Part shown: in pieces, positions 53,701 to 62,411 of the stretch
How the letters are laid out: each line of letters begins with the position of its first letter
Numbering within the stretch: the stretch's first letter is position 1
Origin: Streptomyces sp. ISL-96
GTDB taxonomy: Bacteria > Actinomycetota > Actinomycetes > Streptomycetales > Streptomycetaceae
Reading direction: 5' to 3'
Assembly: GCF_018614035.1 (NCBI RefSeq)
Contig: NZ_JAGGPA010000086.1
Span: forward strand, 1 to 64,000
Length of the DNA stretch: 64,000 nucleotides
The notes under the pieces: generated by a model
Databases searched by the model: none
Told to the model about the DNA's origin: nothing
What the model saw: only the letters and a program-made list of their open reading frames with translations
Program-made: the position numbers and the translations under genes

Positions 53701-53726
53701 ATCGTGATGGCCGGGCAGAGAGTTGA
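50721..53726 (+). pseudogene. Heavily frameshifted STAND-type ATPase
   Basis: A continuous ATPase-like protein can be followed through about ten frame segments. They are LVGRQEEVDALYAAV with Walker A GVPGVGKTRL (about 50735-50870), a Walker-B-like GVVDDAHAH (about 50935), helical LEALACVAALGGASPETLYAL (51310-51800), repeat-like segments to 53120, and AYIAEHDADTFEGWFCQRLQDL to a stop at 53726. Frame switches fall near 50885, 51050, 51240, 51795, 52370, 52660, 53115, 53170 and 53560. Each segment is clean, with few stop codons inside. The intact gene would give about 1000 residues of the kind found in signalling or defence NTPases; here it cannot be made. The function is inferred from the P-loop only. 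Confidence 0.7.
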
Positions 53727-53797
53727 GCGTTCGGTCGCCCCGCCGTGGCAACGGCACGAGACAGATCACTGGTCACGAGAGCGTTGGGGGCTTCCCG

Positions 53798-53934
53798 GTG
53801 GCAGAACTGAAGATCCCGGACATCTACTGGGACGACGCGAAGCACGCCGCCTGCGTGAGTTCGTCGCGGAATCTCTCCGTGCTGCATTAGGTGCTCTCGG
53901 GCATCGAGTCGTCACGTGCCCCCAATGCACCTGA
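53798..53934 (+). pseudogene. Short frameshifted gene fragment
   Basis: From GTG 53798 the frame reads VAELKIPDIYWDDAKHA, and the next-frame continuation reads RRLREFVAESLRAALGALGHRVV to a stop at 53934. It seems to be a small gene with one frame shift, lying directly after the ATPase pseudogene. Family unknown. Confidence 0.4.
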
Positions 53935-53945
53935 TGTGTCGTCAG

Positions 53946-53985
53946 GTAAGTCAGCATCTGATCAGCATCAGTCCCCCGAACTCCC
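53946..53985 (+). repeat. AAGTCAGC tandem motif at the right island edge
   Basis: GTAAGTCAGCATCTGATCAGCATCAG pairs in sequence with the motif at 40592-40630, same direction. It lies about 50 bases before the panD-like copy D. See the island finding. Confidence 0.5.
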
Positions 53986-54033
53986 GAGGCGGTCTTCCGA
54001 AACAGGTGCCTGGTCGGCGGCCTTACAGCAGCC

Positions 54034-54140
54034 TGGTAGCAGGCAGGGAGCCTGCTCGCGAGCGTGAACCCATGTTCCGTACGATCTACGAGTCCAACGG
54101 GTGCCGTTGTACAGTGAAGAACGCCCTTGACCGGCAGTAA
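54034..54140 (+). repeat. Partial panD 5'-end copy D, with a 22-codon frame
   Basis: GTAGCAGGCAGGGAGCC, then ATG 54072 reading MFRTIYESNG, matches the panD leader/start GTAAGCAGGCAGGGAGCA and [10 protein letters not shown]. The frame runs on for 22 codons through the CGTTGTACAGTG and CCCTTGACC blocks to a TAA at 54138. It is a tandem partial duplicate of the panD 5' end, 103 bases upstream of the real start codon. It could act as an upstream open reading frame or be a recombination scar. Confidence 0.65.
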
Positions 54141-54174
54141 GCAGGCAGGGAGCAGACATTTCGGGAGTTTGTTC

Positions 54175-54783
54175 ATGTTTCGCACAATGTTCAAGTCCAA
54201 GATCCACCGTGCCACCGTGACAGAGGCCGACCTTCATTACGTCGGCTCCGTCACCGTCGACGCCGCGCTGATGGAGGCGGCCGACCTGCTCCCCGGGGAG
54301 CTCGTCCACATCGTCGACATCACCAACGGCGCGCGCCTGGAGACGTACGTCATCGAAGGCGAGCGCGGCTCGGGTGTCATCGGCATCAACGGGGCCGCCG
54401 CTCACCTGGTCCACCCCGGTGACCTGGTCATCCTCATCAGTTACGCCCAGGTCGACGACGCCGAGGCGCGCGCCCTGGAGCCGCGGATCGTGCATGTCGA
54501 CGCCGGAAACCGGATCGTCGCGCTCGGCGCCGACCCCTCCGAGCCCGTGCCGGGCAGCGACACCCGCAGGAGCCCTCACGCCCGTGCCGGCGCTCAGAAG
54601 CGGCCTCGGTCACGGCTTAGCTCCGGCGGGGCCGGCGCAGCTCGGACTGCGCGCGGCAGCAGGCGGCCGTACGGGTTCCTGATGTGTGCTCCCGGCGGGC
54701 GCGGGCAGCCGCACGGGGAGAAAGTGGGTCTTGAATCCGTCACACAGTCCCGTCACACAGTGACTCTCGCAGGAGGCCAGTGA
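54175..54783 (+). CDS. panD: Aspartate 1-decarboxylase PanD with C-terminal extension
   Basis: PanD makes beta-alanine for pantothenate and CoA. The pyruvoyl precursor cleaves itself between Gly24 and Ser25 ([10 protein letters not shown]). Further family motifs are [24 protein letters not shown] and ISYAQVDD. The normal protein ends near residue 140; here it runs to 202 residues, with about 60 Arg/Gly/Ser-rich extra residues ([10 protein letters not shown]...), which suggests loss of the usual stop or a frame change. ATG 54175 is the family start. Its stop TGA overlaps the next ATG (TGATG). Confidence 0.92.
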   Translation: MFRTMFKSKIHRATVTEADLHYVGSVTVDAALMEAADLLPGELVHIVDITNGARLETYVIEGERGSGVIGINGAAAHLVHPGDLVILISYAQVDDAEARALEPRIVHVDAGNRIVALGADPSEPVPGSDTRRSPHARAGAQKRPRSRLSSGGAGAARTARGSRRPYGFLMCAPGGRGQPHGEKVGLESVTQSRHTVTLAGGQ

Positions 54784-55061
54784 TGACACAGCCTTACGCC
54801 GATCCCGTTACGCCGCCCCCCGCCCCGGGTCCCGGTCCCGGCCCACTGCCCGACCCGGGCCCCCTGCCCGGCCCCGGCCCCGCTCCCGGTCCGGAGCCCG
54901 GTCCCGCCCCCGGCCCGACCCCGACCCCGACCCCGACGCCGCCTCCGGCCCCCGGTCCGGGTCCGGTTCCGCCCGGTCCGGCGCCCGATCCCATCCCGAA
55001 GCCGCCGGGGCCCGATCCCGTACCCGAGCCGGAGCCGCAGCCCGGACCGAGGGGGGTCTGA
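54783..55061 (+). CDS. Small Pro/Gly-rich protein
   Basis: The 92-residue protein is made almost wholly of PGPG, PTPT and PEPEP repeats after [13 protein letters not shown]. It has no signal peptide or domain. ATG 54783 shares bases with the panD stop (TGATG) and AGGAGG lies just upstream, so translation coupled to panD is plausible. Such proline-rich frames occur easily in G/C-rich DNA, so it could be non-coding, but the ribosome site argues for expression. Confidence 0.55.
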   Translation: MTQPYADPVTPPPAPGPGPGPLPDPGPLPGPGPAPGPEPGPAPGPTPTPTPTPPPAPGPGPVPPGPAPDPIPKPPGPDPVPEPEPQPGPRGV

Positions 55062-56504
55062 TCAGCCGGTGCGCACTTCCGACCGGTCACCGCCCCAGAG
55101 GGTGTGGAACGAACCCTCGCGGTCGGTGCGCCGGTAGGTGTGCGCGCCGAAGAAGTCGCGCTGCCCCTGCGTGAGGGCCGCGGGCAGCCGCTCCGCGCGC
55201 AGCGCGTCGTAGTACGCGAGCGCCGCCGAGAAGCCCGGCGTCGGCACACCCCGCAACGCGGCGGCCACCACCACCGCGCGCCAGTCGTCCTGCGCCGCAC
55301 CGATCTCCTCGGCGAACCCCTTGTCGGAGAGCAGGCTCACCAGCCCGGGTTCGGCGTCGTACGCGGCCCTGATCCGGTCGAGGAACGCCGCCCGGATGAT
55401 GCAGCCCGAGCGCCAGATCGAGGCGACGCCACCGAGGTCGATGTCCCAGTCGTACGTCTCGCTGCCTGCCCGGATCTGGTGGAAGCCCTGCGTGTACGAC
55501 ACGATCTTGGACGCGTAGAGAGCCTGCTCGACCTGGTCGGCGAAGGCGGCCGCCTCGGCCTCGCCCAGCGGCGCCGCCGTCGGCCCCGGCAGCCCGCGCG
55601 AGGCCCGTCGCAGATCCGTGTGCCCGGACACGGAGCGGGCGAAGACCGCCTCCGCGATGCCCGAAACCGGCACGCCCAGATCGAGCGCGATCTGAACCGT
55701 CCACCGTCCCGTGCCCTTCTGCTCGGCCTCGTCCGCGACGACGTCGACGAAGGGCTTGTCGGTGGTGTCGTCGATGTGGGCCAGCACCTCGGCGGTGATC
55801 TCGATCAGGTACGAGTCGAGCCGGCCGGTGTTCCACGAGCGGAAGGTCCTGGAGATCTGCTCGGGGCTGTATCCCGCGACGGCCCGCAGCAGGTGGTACG
55901 CCTCGGCGATCAGCTGCATGTCGGCGTACTCGATGCCGTTGTGGACCATCTTGACGAAGTGGCCCGCGCCGTCAGGACCGATGTGGGTGACGCACGGCGT
56001 GCCGTCCTTCGCCTTCGCGGCGATCTTCTCCAGCAGTGGGGCGAGTGATCGGTACGACTCGGCCGAGCCGCCTGGCATGATGCTCGGGCCGTGCAGCGCG
56101 CCCTCCTCGCCGCCCGAGATGCCCGTACCGACGAAGTGGATGCCGAACTCCCGCATCTCCTTCTCCCGGCGCCTGGTGTCCTCGAAGTGCGCGTTGCCGC
56201 CGTCGATGATCACGTCACCCGGCTCCAGCAGCGGCGCGAATTCCTGGATCACCGCGTCCGTCGGGTCGCCCGCCTTCACCATGACGACCAGGCGGCGCGG
56301 TCGCTCGAGGGCGGCCACGAAGTCCTCGGCCTTTTCGGCAGGAACAAACGTGCCCTCGTCTCCGAATTCCTCGACGAGGGCGTGCGTCTTGGCCGCCGTG
56401 CGGTTGTGCAGCGCGACGGTGAAGCCATTGCGCGCGAAGTTGCGGGCGAGGTTGCTGCCCATTACCGCGAGCCCCGTTACACCGATCTGGGCCTTACCAC
56501 TCAT
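55062..56504 (-). CDS. gnd: 6-phosphogluconate dehydrogenase (decarboxylating)
   Basis: The 480-residue enzyme of the pentose phosphate pathway oxidises 6-phosphogluconate to ribulose 5-phosphate with NADP. Motifs include GLAVMGSNLARNFARNG, GTGISGGEEGALHGPSIMPGG (in parts) and VHNGIEYADMQ with the catalytic Lys just before it (FVKMVHNGIEY). ATG 56504 follows AGGAG by seven bases. It is convergent with the Pro-rich gene and divergent from the rpfD-like gene. Confidence 0.96.
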   Translation of the reverse strand: MSGKAQIGVTGLAVMGSNLARNFARNGFTVALHNRTAAKTHALVEEFGDEGTFVPAEKAEDFVAALERPRRLVVMVKAGDPTDAVIQEFAPLLEPGDVIIDGGNAHFEDTRRREKEMREFGIHFVGTGISGGEEGALHGPSIMPGGSAESYRSLAPLLEKIAAKAKDGTPCVTHIGPDGAGHFVKMVHNGIEYADMQLIAEAYHLLRAVAGYSPEQISRTFRSWNTGRLDSYLIEITAEVLAHIDDTTDKPFVDVVADEAEQKGTGRWTVQIALDLGVPVSGIAEAVFARSVSGHTDLRRASRGLPGPTAAPLGEAEAAAFADQVEQALYASKIVSYTQGFHQIRAGSETYDWDIDLGGVASIWRSGCIIRAAFLDRIRAAYDAEPGLVSLLSDKGFAEEIGAAQDDWRAVVVAAALRGVPTPGFSAALAYYDALRAERLPAALTQGQRDFFGAHTYRRTDREGSFHTLWGGDRSEVRTG

Positions 56505-56766
56505 GCGTGAGCTCCTGGGGGTGTCCGTGTCTGCGTCCGCGTCCGTAGGGATACGTACCAACGGACCCGGCTGTTCATCGATCCTCACGCCGCGTGGCCC
56601 GCTCCGCATTCCGGCCGGGCCCCGGCCGGACGACATTCGATTGAAGGCAGGTCAATATGCCGGTGGCAGTGGAGAGTTAGCCGTTTGTGCCCTTGTCATG
56701 GCCGGGTGCGAGCCGTATTTTTGCCGATTGCGACGTGTCCGACACGTTAGTGGGGGGAACCGAGCC

Positions 56767-57936
56767 ATGGCCGCATCCGGTCGACACCGCCGATACCAGC
56801 CGAGCCGTATCAACCGTGCATCGCTGACCGTCACGGCCGGCGGAGCCGGGATAGCCCTGCCGCTGGTCGCGTCCGGATCGGCCGACGCCGCGTCGGTGGA
56901 TGTCTGGGAGAAGGTCGCGGCCTGCGAGTCGACCAACGACTGGAAGATCAATACGGGCAACGGCTATTACGGCGGCCTGCAGTTCAAGCAGTCCACCTGG
57001 CAGGCGTACGGCGGCACGGCGTACGCCCGGCGCGCCGACCTGGCCACGAAGGACCAGCAGATCGCCGTGGCCGAGAAGGTGCTCAACGGACAGGGACCGA
57101 CTGCCTGGCCGCTGTGTTCCGTACGGGCCGGCCTGACCCGCGGCGGCGACGCGCCGGGCGCGAGCACCGAGGCCAAGGCCGCCCCCAAGACGGCGACGCA
57201 GTCCAAGAAGGCCTCGGCCGGCACCGCCCGGCCCGGCACCAAGGACCCCGGCCCGGAGACATACACCGTGGCCAGTGGTGACACCCTCTCCGCCATCGCG
57301 GACGCCGAGGACGTGAGAGGCGGTTGGCGGAGCCTGTACACCGCGAACCGCGATGTCGTCGGCAGCGACCCCGACATCATTCTTCCGGGGCAGCGGCTGT
57401 CCCTGGACGGCGACGCGAAGAGACCCGAGCCGGGGACAAAGGAAAAGGAGAAGGCGAAAGCGGGAACCGGCAAGAAGGCCGGAGCCGACCGCGCCTCCGT
57501 CACCAAGCCTGCCAAGAAGGAGACCAGGGCCCCGGCGCTCTCCGCCCCTGTCGAGACCGGCCCCAGTACGCCCTACCGCGCCGCCGGTTCCTCCTGGGCC
57601 AAGGGCTACCACACCGGCGTCGACTTCCCGGTCCCCACCGGCACCGCCGTGAAATCCGTTGCTCCCGGCCGGGTCGTCTCGGCCGGCTGGGGCGGGGCGT
57701 ACGGCTACCAGGTCGTCGTACAGCACGTCGACGGCAAGTACAGCCAGTACGCGCACCTGTCGGCGCTCACCGTCCGCGAGGGCCAGAAAGTAGGGGTAGG
57801 CCAGCGCATCGGCCGCTCCGGCTCCACCGGCAACAGCACGGGCCCCCACCTCCACTTCGAGGTGCGTACCGGGCCCGGCTACGGTTCGGACGTCGATCCG
57901 CTGGCCTACCTCAGGGCGGGTGGAGTCACCATCTGA
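56767..57936 (+). CDS. rpfD: Resuscitation-promoting factor with LysM and M23 domains (RpfD-like)
   Basis: The 389-residue secreted cell-wall hydrolase has a signal sequence (to about 40), an Rpf transglycosylase domain (VDVWEKVAACESTNDW, with the catalytic Glu in ACES), a LysM domain (YTVASGDTLSAIADAE) and a C-terminal M23 endopeptidase domain (HTGVDFPVPTGT, HLHFEVR). S. coelicolor RpfD, which lies beside a 6-phosphogluconate dehydrogenase gene, has this layout as far as I recall, hence the symbol. It probably helps spore germination. It overlaps the convergent exporter gene by 31 bases. I see no c-di-AMP riboswitch in the upstream 262 bases. Confidence 0.88.
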   Translation: MAASGRHRRYQPSRINRASLTVTAGGAGIALPLVASGSADAASVDVWEKVAACESTNDWKINTGNGYYGGLQFKQSTWQAYGGTAYARRADLATKDQQIAVAEKVLNGQGPTAWPLCSVRAGLTRGGDAPGASTEAKAAPKTATQSKKASAGTARPGTKDPGPETYTVASGDTLSAIADAEDVRGGWRSLYTANRDVVGSDPDIILPGQRLSLDGDAKRPEPGTKEKEKAKAGTGKKAGADRASVTKPAKKETRAPALSAPVETGPSTPYRAAGSSWAKGYHTGVDFPVPTGTAVKSVAPGRVVSAGWGGAYGYQVVVQHVDGKYSQYAHLSALTVREGQKVGVGQRIGRSGSTGNSTGPHLHFEVRTGPGYGSDVDPLAYLRAGGVTI

Positions 57937-58904
57937 GGCCGAGTCCGGGGCCGCGTCTGCGGCCCGGCCGGAACAAGTACCCCAGCCAGTGCCTTCGGCG
58001 CGGGCGCCACCGGTACGGCGGGCAGCCGTTGCTGCCGCCCGGTGTGCGCCCCGAGCCGCTCCGTCGTCAGCAGGATCAGCCCGCCCGCCGCGACGACCCC
58101 GCAGCCCAGCGCCAGAGCGGTACCCGTCGCGCCGTACCTGAAGTGCTCGCCGAAGAGTGTGATGCCCACGGCGGCCGCGACCACCGGATTGACCACGGTG
58201 ACCGTGGCCAGCGGGGCGGCCAGGCCGGCGCCGCGGTACGCCGCCTGGGAGAGCATCATGCCCGCGGCCGCCAGCCCCGCGATCGTCAGCAGGCTCGGCA
58301 GCTGTCCGGTCGGTCCGCCGAGGCCTCCCCAGGCTTCGGCCGCGGCCGCCCAGTCGACAGCCACCGTCTTGGTGAACACCGAGGCGATCCCGAACGCGGC
58401 GCCCGCCGCCGTCGCCAGCAGGATGCTGCGTACGACGGCGCGGTGCACCCGTTGCGCCACGAGGAACACCACCGCCACCCCGCCGAACGTCACCAGCGCC
58501 ACCGCCAGCCGCTCGCCGCCGCCCAGCGACTGTGCGTCGGCCGTGCCCGTCAGCGACAGCAGACCCGCGAGCCCGGCCGACGCCATGATCGCGCCGCGCC
58601 AGGCGGCGGCGCCCGCCCTGCGGCGTACGAACACAGCCGCCATCGGCAGCGCGAACACGATGGTCAGCGCGCCCAGCGGCTGGACCAGACTCAGCGGCCC
58701 GTACGCCAGAGCCCCGACATGCAGCAGCGCGCCGAACCCGTTGAGCGCCACGGCCGCCCACCACGCGCCGTGGCGCAGCGGGGCGTACGGGCGGGCCGGG
58801 GTCGTGGACGCGACGTGCTCCTGGACGATGGCCCCGGCCGCATAGGCGACAGCGGAGACCAGCGCCAGCAGCACGGACATCGCGAGAGCACTCATGCACT
58901 CCAC
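57906..58904 (-). CDS. EamA/DMT family transporter
   Basis: The 332-residue protein has about ten hydrophobic segments in two EamA repeats (VLLALVSAVAYAAGAIVQEH and GAAFGIASVFTKTVAVDWAA, in parts) and a Pro/Arg-rich C-terminal tail. DMT transporters export metabolites or drugs. Two starts are possible, GTG 58904 and ATG 58895; neither has a decisive ribosome site. The substrate is unknown. Confidence 0.85.
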   Translation of the reverse strand: MECMSALAMSVLLALVSAVAYAAGAIVQEHVASTTPARPYAPLRHGAWWAAVALNGFGALLHVGALAYGPLSLVQPLGALTIVFALPMAAVFVRRRAGAAAWRGAIMASAGLAGLLSLTGTADAQSLGGGERLAVALVTFGGVAVVFLVAQRVHRAVVRSILLATAAGAAFGIASVFTKTVAVDWAAAAEAWGGLGGPTGQLPSLLTIAGLAAAGMMLSQAAYRGAGLAAPLATVTVVNPVVAAAVGITLFGEHFRYGATGTALALGCGVVAAGGLILLTTERLGAHTGRQQRLPAVPVAPAPKALAGVLVPAGPQTRPRTRPQMVTPPALR

Positions 58905-59087
58905 GATGTCTCTTCAAAGCCTTCGCGTCGTCGTCCTTGAGCAGGCATTCGGACGTACTGCCGACGTAGTACGCAGTAGCCCTGAAGTCCTCCTCCCGGC
59001 TGTCTTCCCCCTCCCACGGGTGGACACCGGGACCCTGCCTCTCAGCACAGCGGCGTGTGAAACTTGCGCGGGTGAAAGGGCAGGGAC

Positions 59088-59816
59088 ATGGATCTGGAAG
59101 AAGCGGCGTCGGTGGGCGGATTTTTCGCGCTGCGCACCCGGACACCCGACGCGGGTGCGGGTGCCGGTGCTCACGTTCCGCTCGCGCGGATCTACGCGGG
59201 TGACCTGGCCCCGCTGACGTTCCGCGTCGACAAGGTCGCGGCGCGGCTCGGCGCTCCCGAGCGCAGAGTCGCCGCCTCCATCGCGCATCTGGGACTCGTC
59301 GCCCGGCTGTGGTCGCTCGCCCTGGGGCCGGCCGCGCTGTACGGCGAGTTCCCCGACCTCCCGCCGGACGATCTGCGGTGGAACGCCGACCTGACGTCGC
59401 CGCACGACCTGTGGCTGGCGGCGCCGCCGAGCCCGCTGCCCGCCACCGCCGACCGCATCCGCGAGGTGGTTCAGTACGGTCATCTCCTGCCCCTCGCGGA
59501 CGCGTTCCGCCAGGACGGACGGATCTCACGCCCGCTGCTCTGGGGCAACGCGGGTTCGGCGCTGGCCGGCGCCGCCCGTGAGCTCCACGCCTGGGCACGG
59601 AAGAACGGGCGCCCCGAGGTGGGGGAGCGGGCCCTGGAGCTGGCCGCCGAGCTCTTCCGCCACCCGGACCTGCGCGCCACCGGCACGCTGGACGGTGCGG
59701 CCTTCCGCCGCCGCAGCTGTTGTCTCTACTACCGTTGCCCGTCCGGTGGCCTGTGCGGCGACTGCGTATTCGACCACTCTCCGCAGCGGTCTTCCGCACA
59801 GCGCGCATCTGAGTGA
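59088..59816 (+). CDS. FhuF-like (2Fe-2S) ferric-siderophore reductase protein
   Basis: The 242-residue protein ends with the FhuF-C iron-sulfur motif CCLYYRCPSGGLCGDC, which supplies the four cysteines of a 2Fe-2S cluster. The rest is helical and Ala/Leu-rich. It probably reduces ferric siderophores to release iron. ATG 59088 follows AAAGGGCAGGGA. It lies 34 bases before glgA but is not obviously related in function. Confidence 0.85.
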   Translation: MDLEEAASVGGFFALRTRTPDAGAGAGAHVPLARIYAGDLAPLTFRVDKVAARLGAPERRVAASIAHLGLVARLWSLALGPAALYGEFPDLPPDDLRWNADLTSPHDLWLAAPPSPLPATADRIREVVQYGHLLPLADAFRQDGRISRPLLWGNAGSALAGAARELHAWARKNGRPEVGERALELAAELFRHPDLRATGTLDGAAFRRRSCCLYYRCPSGGLCGDCVFDHSPQRSSAQRASE

Positions 59817-59849
59817 CCATCAAGGGACGGTGACGACGGGAGGGCCGCG

Positions 59850-61016
59850 GTGAAGGTGGGACTGCTCACCCGTGAGTATCCACCGGACGTGTACGGCGGC
59901 GCCGGGGTCCATGTCGAGTTCCTGGCCCAGGAGTTACGGTCCCTCACCGACCTCGAAGTGCATTGCTGGGGCGCCGGTGACACGCTCGAAGGTGTCAAGG
60001 GCCACCGCTTCGACGACGTACTGGGACACGCCAACGAAGCCCTGCGCGCCTTCTCCGTCGACCTCTCGATGGCCGCCGCACTCGAAGGGTGCGACCTGGT
60101 CCACTCCCACACCTGGTACACCAGCCTCGCGGGCCACATCGGGAAGCTGCTGCACGGCATCCCGCATGTCATGACCGCGCACTCGCTGGAGCCTCTGCGC
60201 CCCTGGAAGGCCGAGCAACTGGGCGGCGGCTACGCCCTCTCCAGCTGGGCAGAGCGCACGGCGATCGAGTCGGCCGACGCCGTCATCGCCGTCTCGCACG
60301 GCATGCGCGCCGACATCCTGAGCAGCTATCCGGCCCTCGGCCCCGAGCGGGTGCGCGTCGTGCACAACGGCATCGACACCTCGCTCTACCGGCCCGATCC
60401 GGACACGGAAGTGCTGGAGCGCATCGGCATCGACGAGGAGCGTCCGTACGCCCTCTTCGTCGGCCGGATCACCCGGCAGAAGGGCGTCCCCCACCTGCTC
60501 CGCGCGGCCCGCCGCCTCGACCCGGCCACGCAGCTCGTCCTGTGCGCCGGCGCTCCCGACACCCCGGAGATCGAACGGGAGTTCCGCGAGCTCGTCAGCG
60601 AGCTGCGCCGCACCCGCGACGGGGTGCACTGGATCGCGCACATGCTGCCCCGCCCGGAGGTCGTCCAGCTCCTCTCACACGCCGCGGTGTTCGTCTGTCC
60701 GTCGGTGTACGAGCCGCTCGGCATCGTCAACCTGGAGGCGATGGCGTGCGCCACGCCCGTCGTCGCCTCGGCGGTCGGCGGCATCCCCGAGGTCGTCGAG
60801 CACGGCGGCACCGGGCTGCTCGTACCGTACGAAGAGAAGGATCCCGAGGCCTTCGAGGAAGGCCTGGCCAATGCGGTCAACCGGCTGACCGACGACCGGC
60901 GCACGGCGACGCGGATGGGCACGGCAGGCCGGGAGCGTGCGGTGCGGGAGTTCGGCTGGGACGCCGTGGCCCGTCGCACGGTTCAGGTGTACGAGGAGAT
61001 TCTGAAGTCCAAGTAG
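59850..61016 (+). CDS. glgA: Glycogen synthase-type glycosyltransferase (GlgA/GlgM)
   Basis: The 388-residue GT4/GT-B transferase of the short actinobacterial type shows [17 protein letters not shown] (donor-side loop), [15 protein letters not shown] and a C-terminal [18 protein letters not shown]. In actinobacteria this form can make maltose-1-phosphate rather than elongate glycogen. It is directly followed by glgC (19 bases), so the two make an ADP-glucose-based polymer pathway. GTG 59850 follows GGGAGGG. Confidence 0.9.
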   Translation: MKVGLLTREYPPDVYGGAGVHVEFLAQELRSLTDLEVHCWGAGDTLEGVKGHRFDDVLGHANEALRAFSVDLSMAAALEGCDLVHSHTWYTSLAGHIGKLLHGIPHVMTAHSLEPLRPWKAEQLGGGYALSSWAERTAIESADAVIAVSHGMRADILSSYPALGPERVRVVHNGIDTSLYRPDPDTEVLERIGIDEERPYALFVGRITRQKGVPHLLRAARRLDPATQLVLCAGAPDTPEIEREFRELVSELRRTRDGVHWIAHMLPRPEVVQLLSHAAVFVCPSVYEPLGIVNLEAMACATPVVASAVGGIPEVVEHGGTGLLVPYEEKDPEAFEEGLANAVNRLTDDRRTATRMGTAGRERAVREFGWDAVARRTVQVYEEILKSK

Positions 61017-61035
61017 CGACGAGCAGGGGGCGCAG

Positions 61036-62253
61036 ATGCGCGGTGGACCTTCGGTGCTCGGGATCGTACTGGCGGGCGGGGAGGGCAAGCGGCTGATGCC
61101 GCTGACCGCCGACCGGGCCAAACCGGCGGTGACGTTCGGCGGCACGTACCGGCTCGTCGATTTCGTCCTGTCGAACCTCGTGAACGGCGACATCCTGCGC
61201 AACTGCGTGCTGACGCAGTACAAGTCGCACTCGCTGGACCGCCATGTGACGACCACCTGGAGGATGTCCAGCCTGCTCGGCAATTACGTCACCCCGGTCC
61301 CGGCCCAGCAGCGGCTCGGCCCGCGCTGGTACCTGGGGAGCGCCGACGCGATCCTCCAGTCCCTCAACCTCGTGCACGACGAGCAGCCCGACTACATCGC
61401 GGTGTTCGGGGCCGACCACGTCTACCGCATGGATCCCCGGCAGATGCTGCGACGCCACATCGAGAGCGGCGCGGGCGTCACGGTCGCCGGCATCCGCGTC
61501 CCGCGCAGCCAGGCGTCGTCCTTCGGCGTCATCACGCCCGCGTCCGACGGGACGAGGATCGAGCGGTTCCTGGAGAAGCCCGCGGACCCGCCGGGCCTGC
61601 CGGGTGACCCGCGGCGTGTCTTCGCCTCCATGGGCAACTACATGTTCACCGCCAAGGTGCTCGTCGACGCCCTGCACCGGGACGCCGAGGACGAGCGCTC
61701 GGTGCACGACATGGGTGGCTCGATCCTGCCCATGCTCACCGAGAGCGGGGTGGCGCAGGTCTACGACTTCGACGACAACCATGTGCCGGGGGAGACGGCG
61801 CGTGAGCACGGCTACTGGCGCGATGTCGGCACGCTGGACACGTACTACGACGCCCATATGGACCTCATCTCCGCGCAGCCGCAGTTCAGCCTGCACAACC
61901 GGCGCTGGCCGGTCTACACCCACCCCGGGCAGCTGCCCCCGGCCCGCTTCGTGTCCGGCGGCATCGCGGGGGAGTCGATCGTGAGCGCGGGGTGCGTGAT
62001 CCAGGGGCAGGTCACCCGGTCTGTGCTCTCGCCGGGTGTGGTGGTGGAGGAGGGGGCGGTGGTGCAGGGGTCTGTGCTGCACGACAACGTCCGTATCGGG
62101 CGGGGAGCGGTCGTGAGGGGCTCGATACTGGACAAGAACGTCGACGTACCGCCGGGGGCGACGATCGGTGTGAACCCGGAGCGTGACGCGCAGCTCTACA
62201 CGGTCTCCGGGAACGGCGTCATAGCCCTGGGCAAGGGCCAGCCGGTCTCGTAG
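61036..62253 (+). CDS. glgC: Glucose-1-phosphate adenylyltransferase GlgC
   Basis: The 405-residue enzyme makes ADP-glucose from glucose 1-phosphate and ATP. The N-terminal nucleotide-binding motif is [19 protein letters not shown], a sugar-binding segment is [10 protein letters not shown], and the C-terminal part is a left-handed beta-helix with hexapeptide-like repeats ([26 protein letters not shown], in parts). ATG 61036 follows AGGGGGC. Same operon as glgA. Confidence 0.94.
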   Translation: MRGGPSVLGIVLAGGEGKRLMPLTADRAKPAVTFGGTYRLVDFVLSNLVNGDILRNCVLTQYKSHSLDRHVTTTWRMSSLLGNYVTPVPAQQRLGPRWYLGSADAILQSLNLVHDEQPDYIAVFGADHVYRMDPRQMLRRHIESGAGVTVAGIRVPRSQASSFGVITPASDGTRIERFLEKPADPPGLPGDPRRVFASMGNYMFTAKVLVDALHRDAEDERSVHDMGGSILPMLTESGVAQVYDFDDNHVPGETAREHGYWRDVGTLDTYYDAHMDLISAQPQFSLHNRRWPVYTHPGQLPPARFVSGGIAGESIVSAGCVIQGQVTRSVLSPGVVVEEGAVVQGSVLHDNVRIGRGAVVRGSILDKNVDVPPGATIGVNPERDAQLYTVSGNGVIALGKGQPVS

Positions 62254-62411
62254 CCCGCCGGCCCCGTCCGGCGATCGGCGGGGCGGGGAAAGAGCCCCGC
62301 GCAGCGGCCGGGGCCGGTCACTCGTTCAGCGTGGCAAACTTGTGCAGGCGGCCGGCACACGGTACGTCGGCCAGCGACACGAGCAACAGAGGATCGGCAG
62401 CGGCAGTGACG

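Noticed and set aside
25658-54174. Prophage or conjugative element with its own integrase
   Set aside because: No integrase, excisionase, replication, structural or transfer genes were found. Only the panD-like ends suggest integration.
56505-56766. c-di-AMP (ydaO) riboswitch upstream of the rpfD-like gene
   Set aside because: The region is only 262 bases long and I could not recognise the conserved core.
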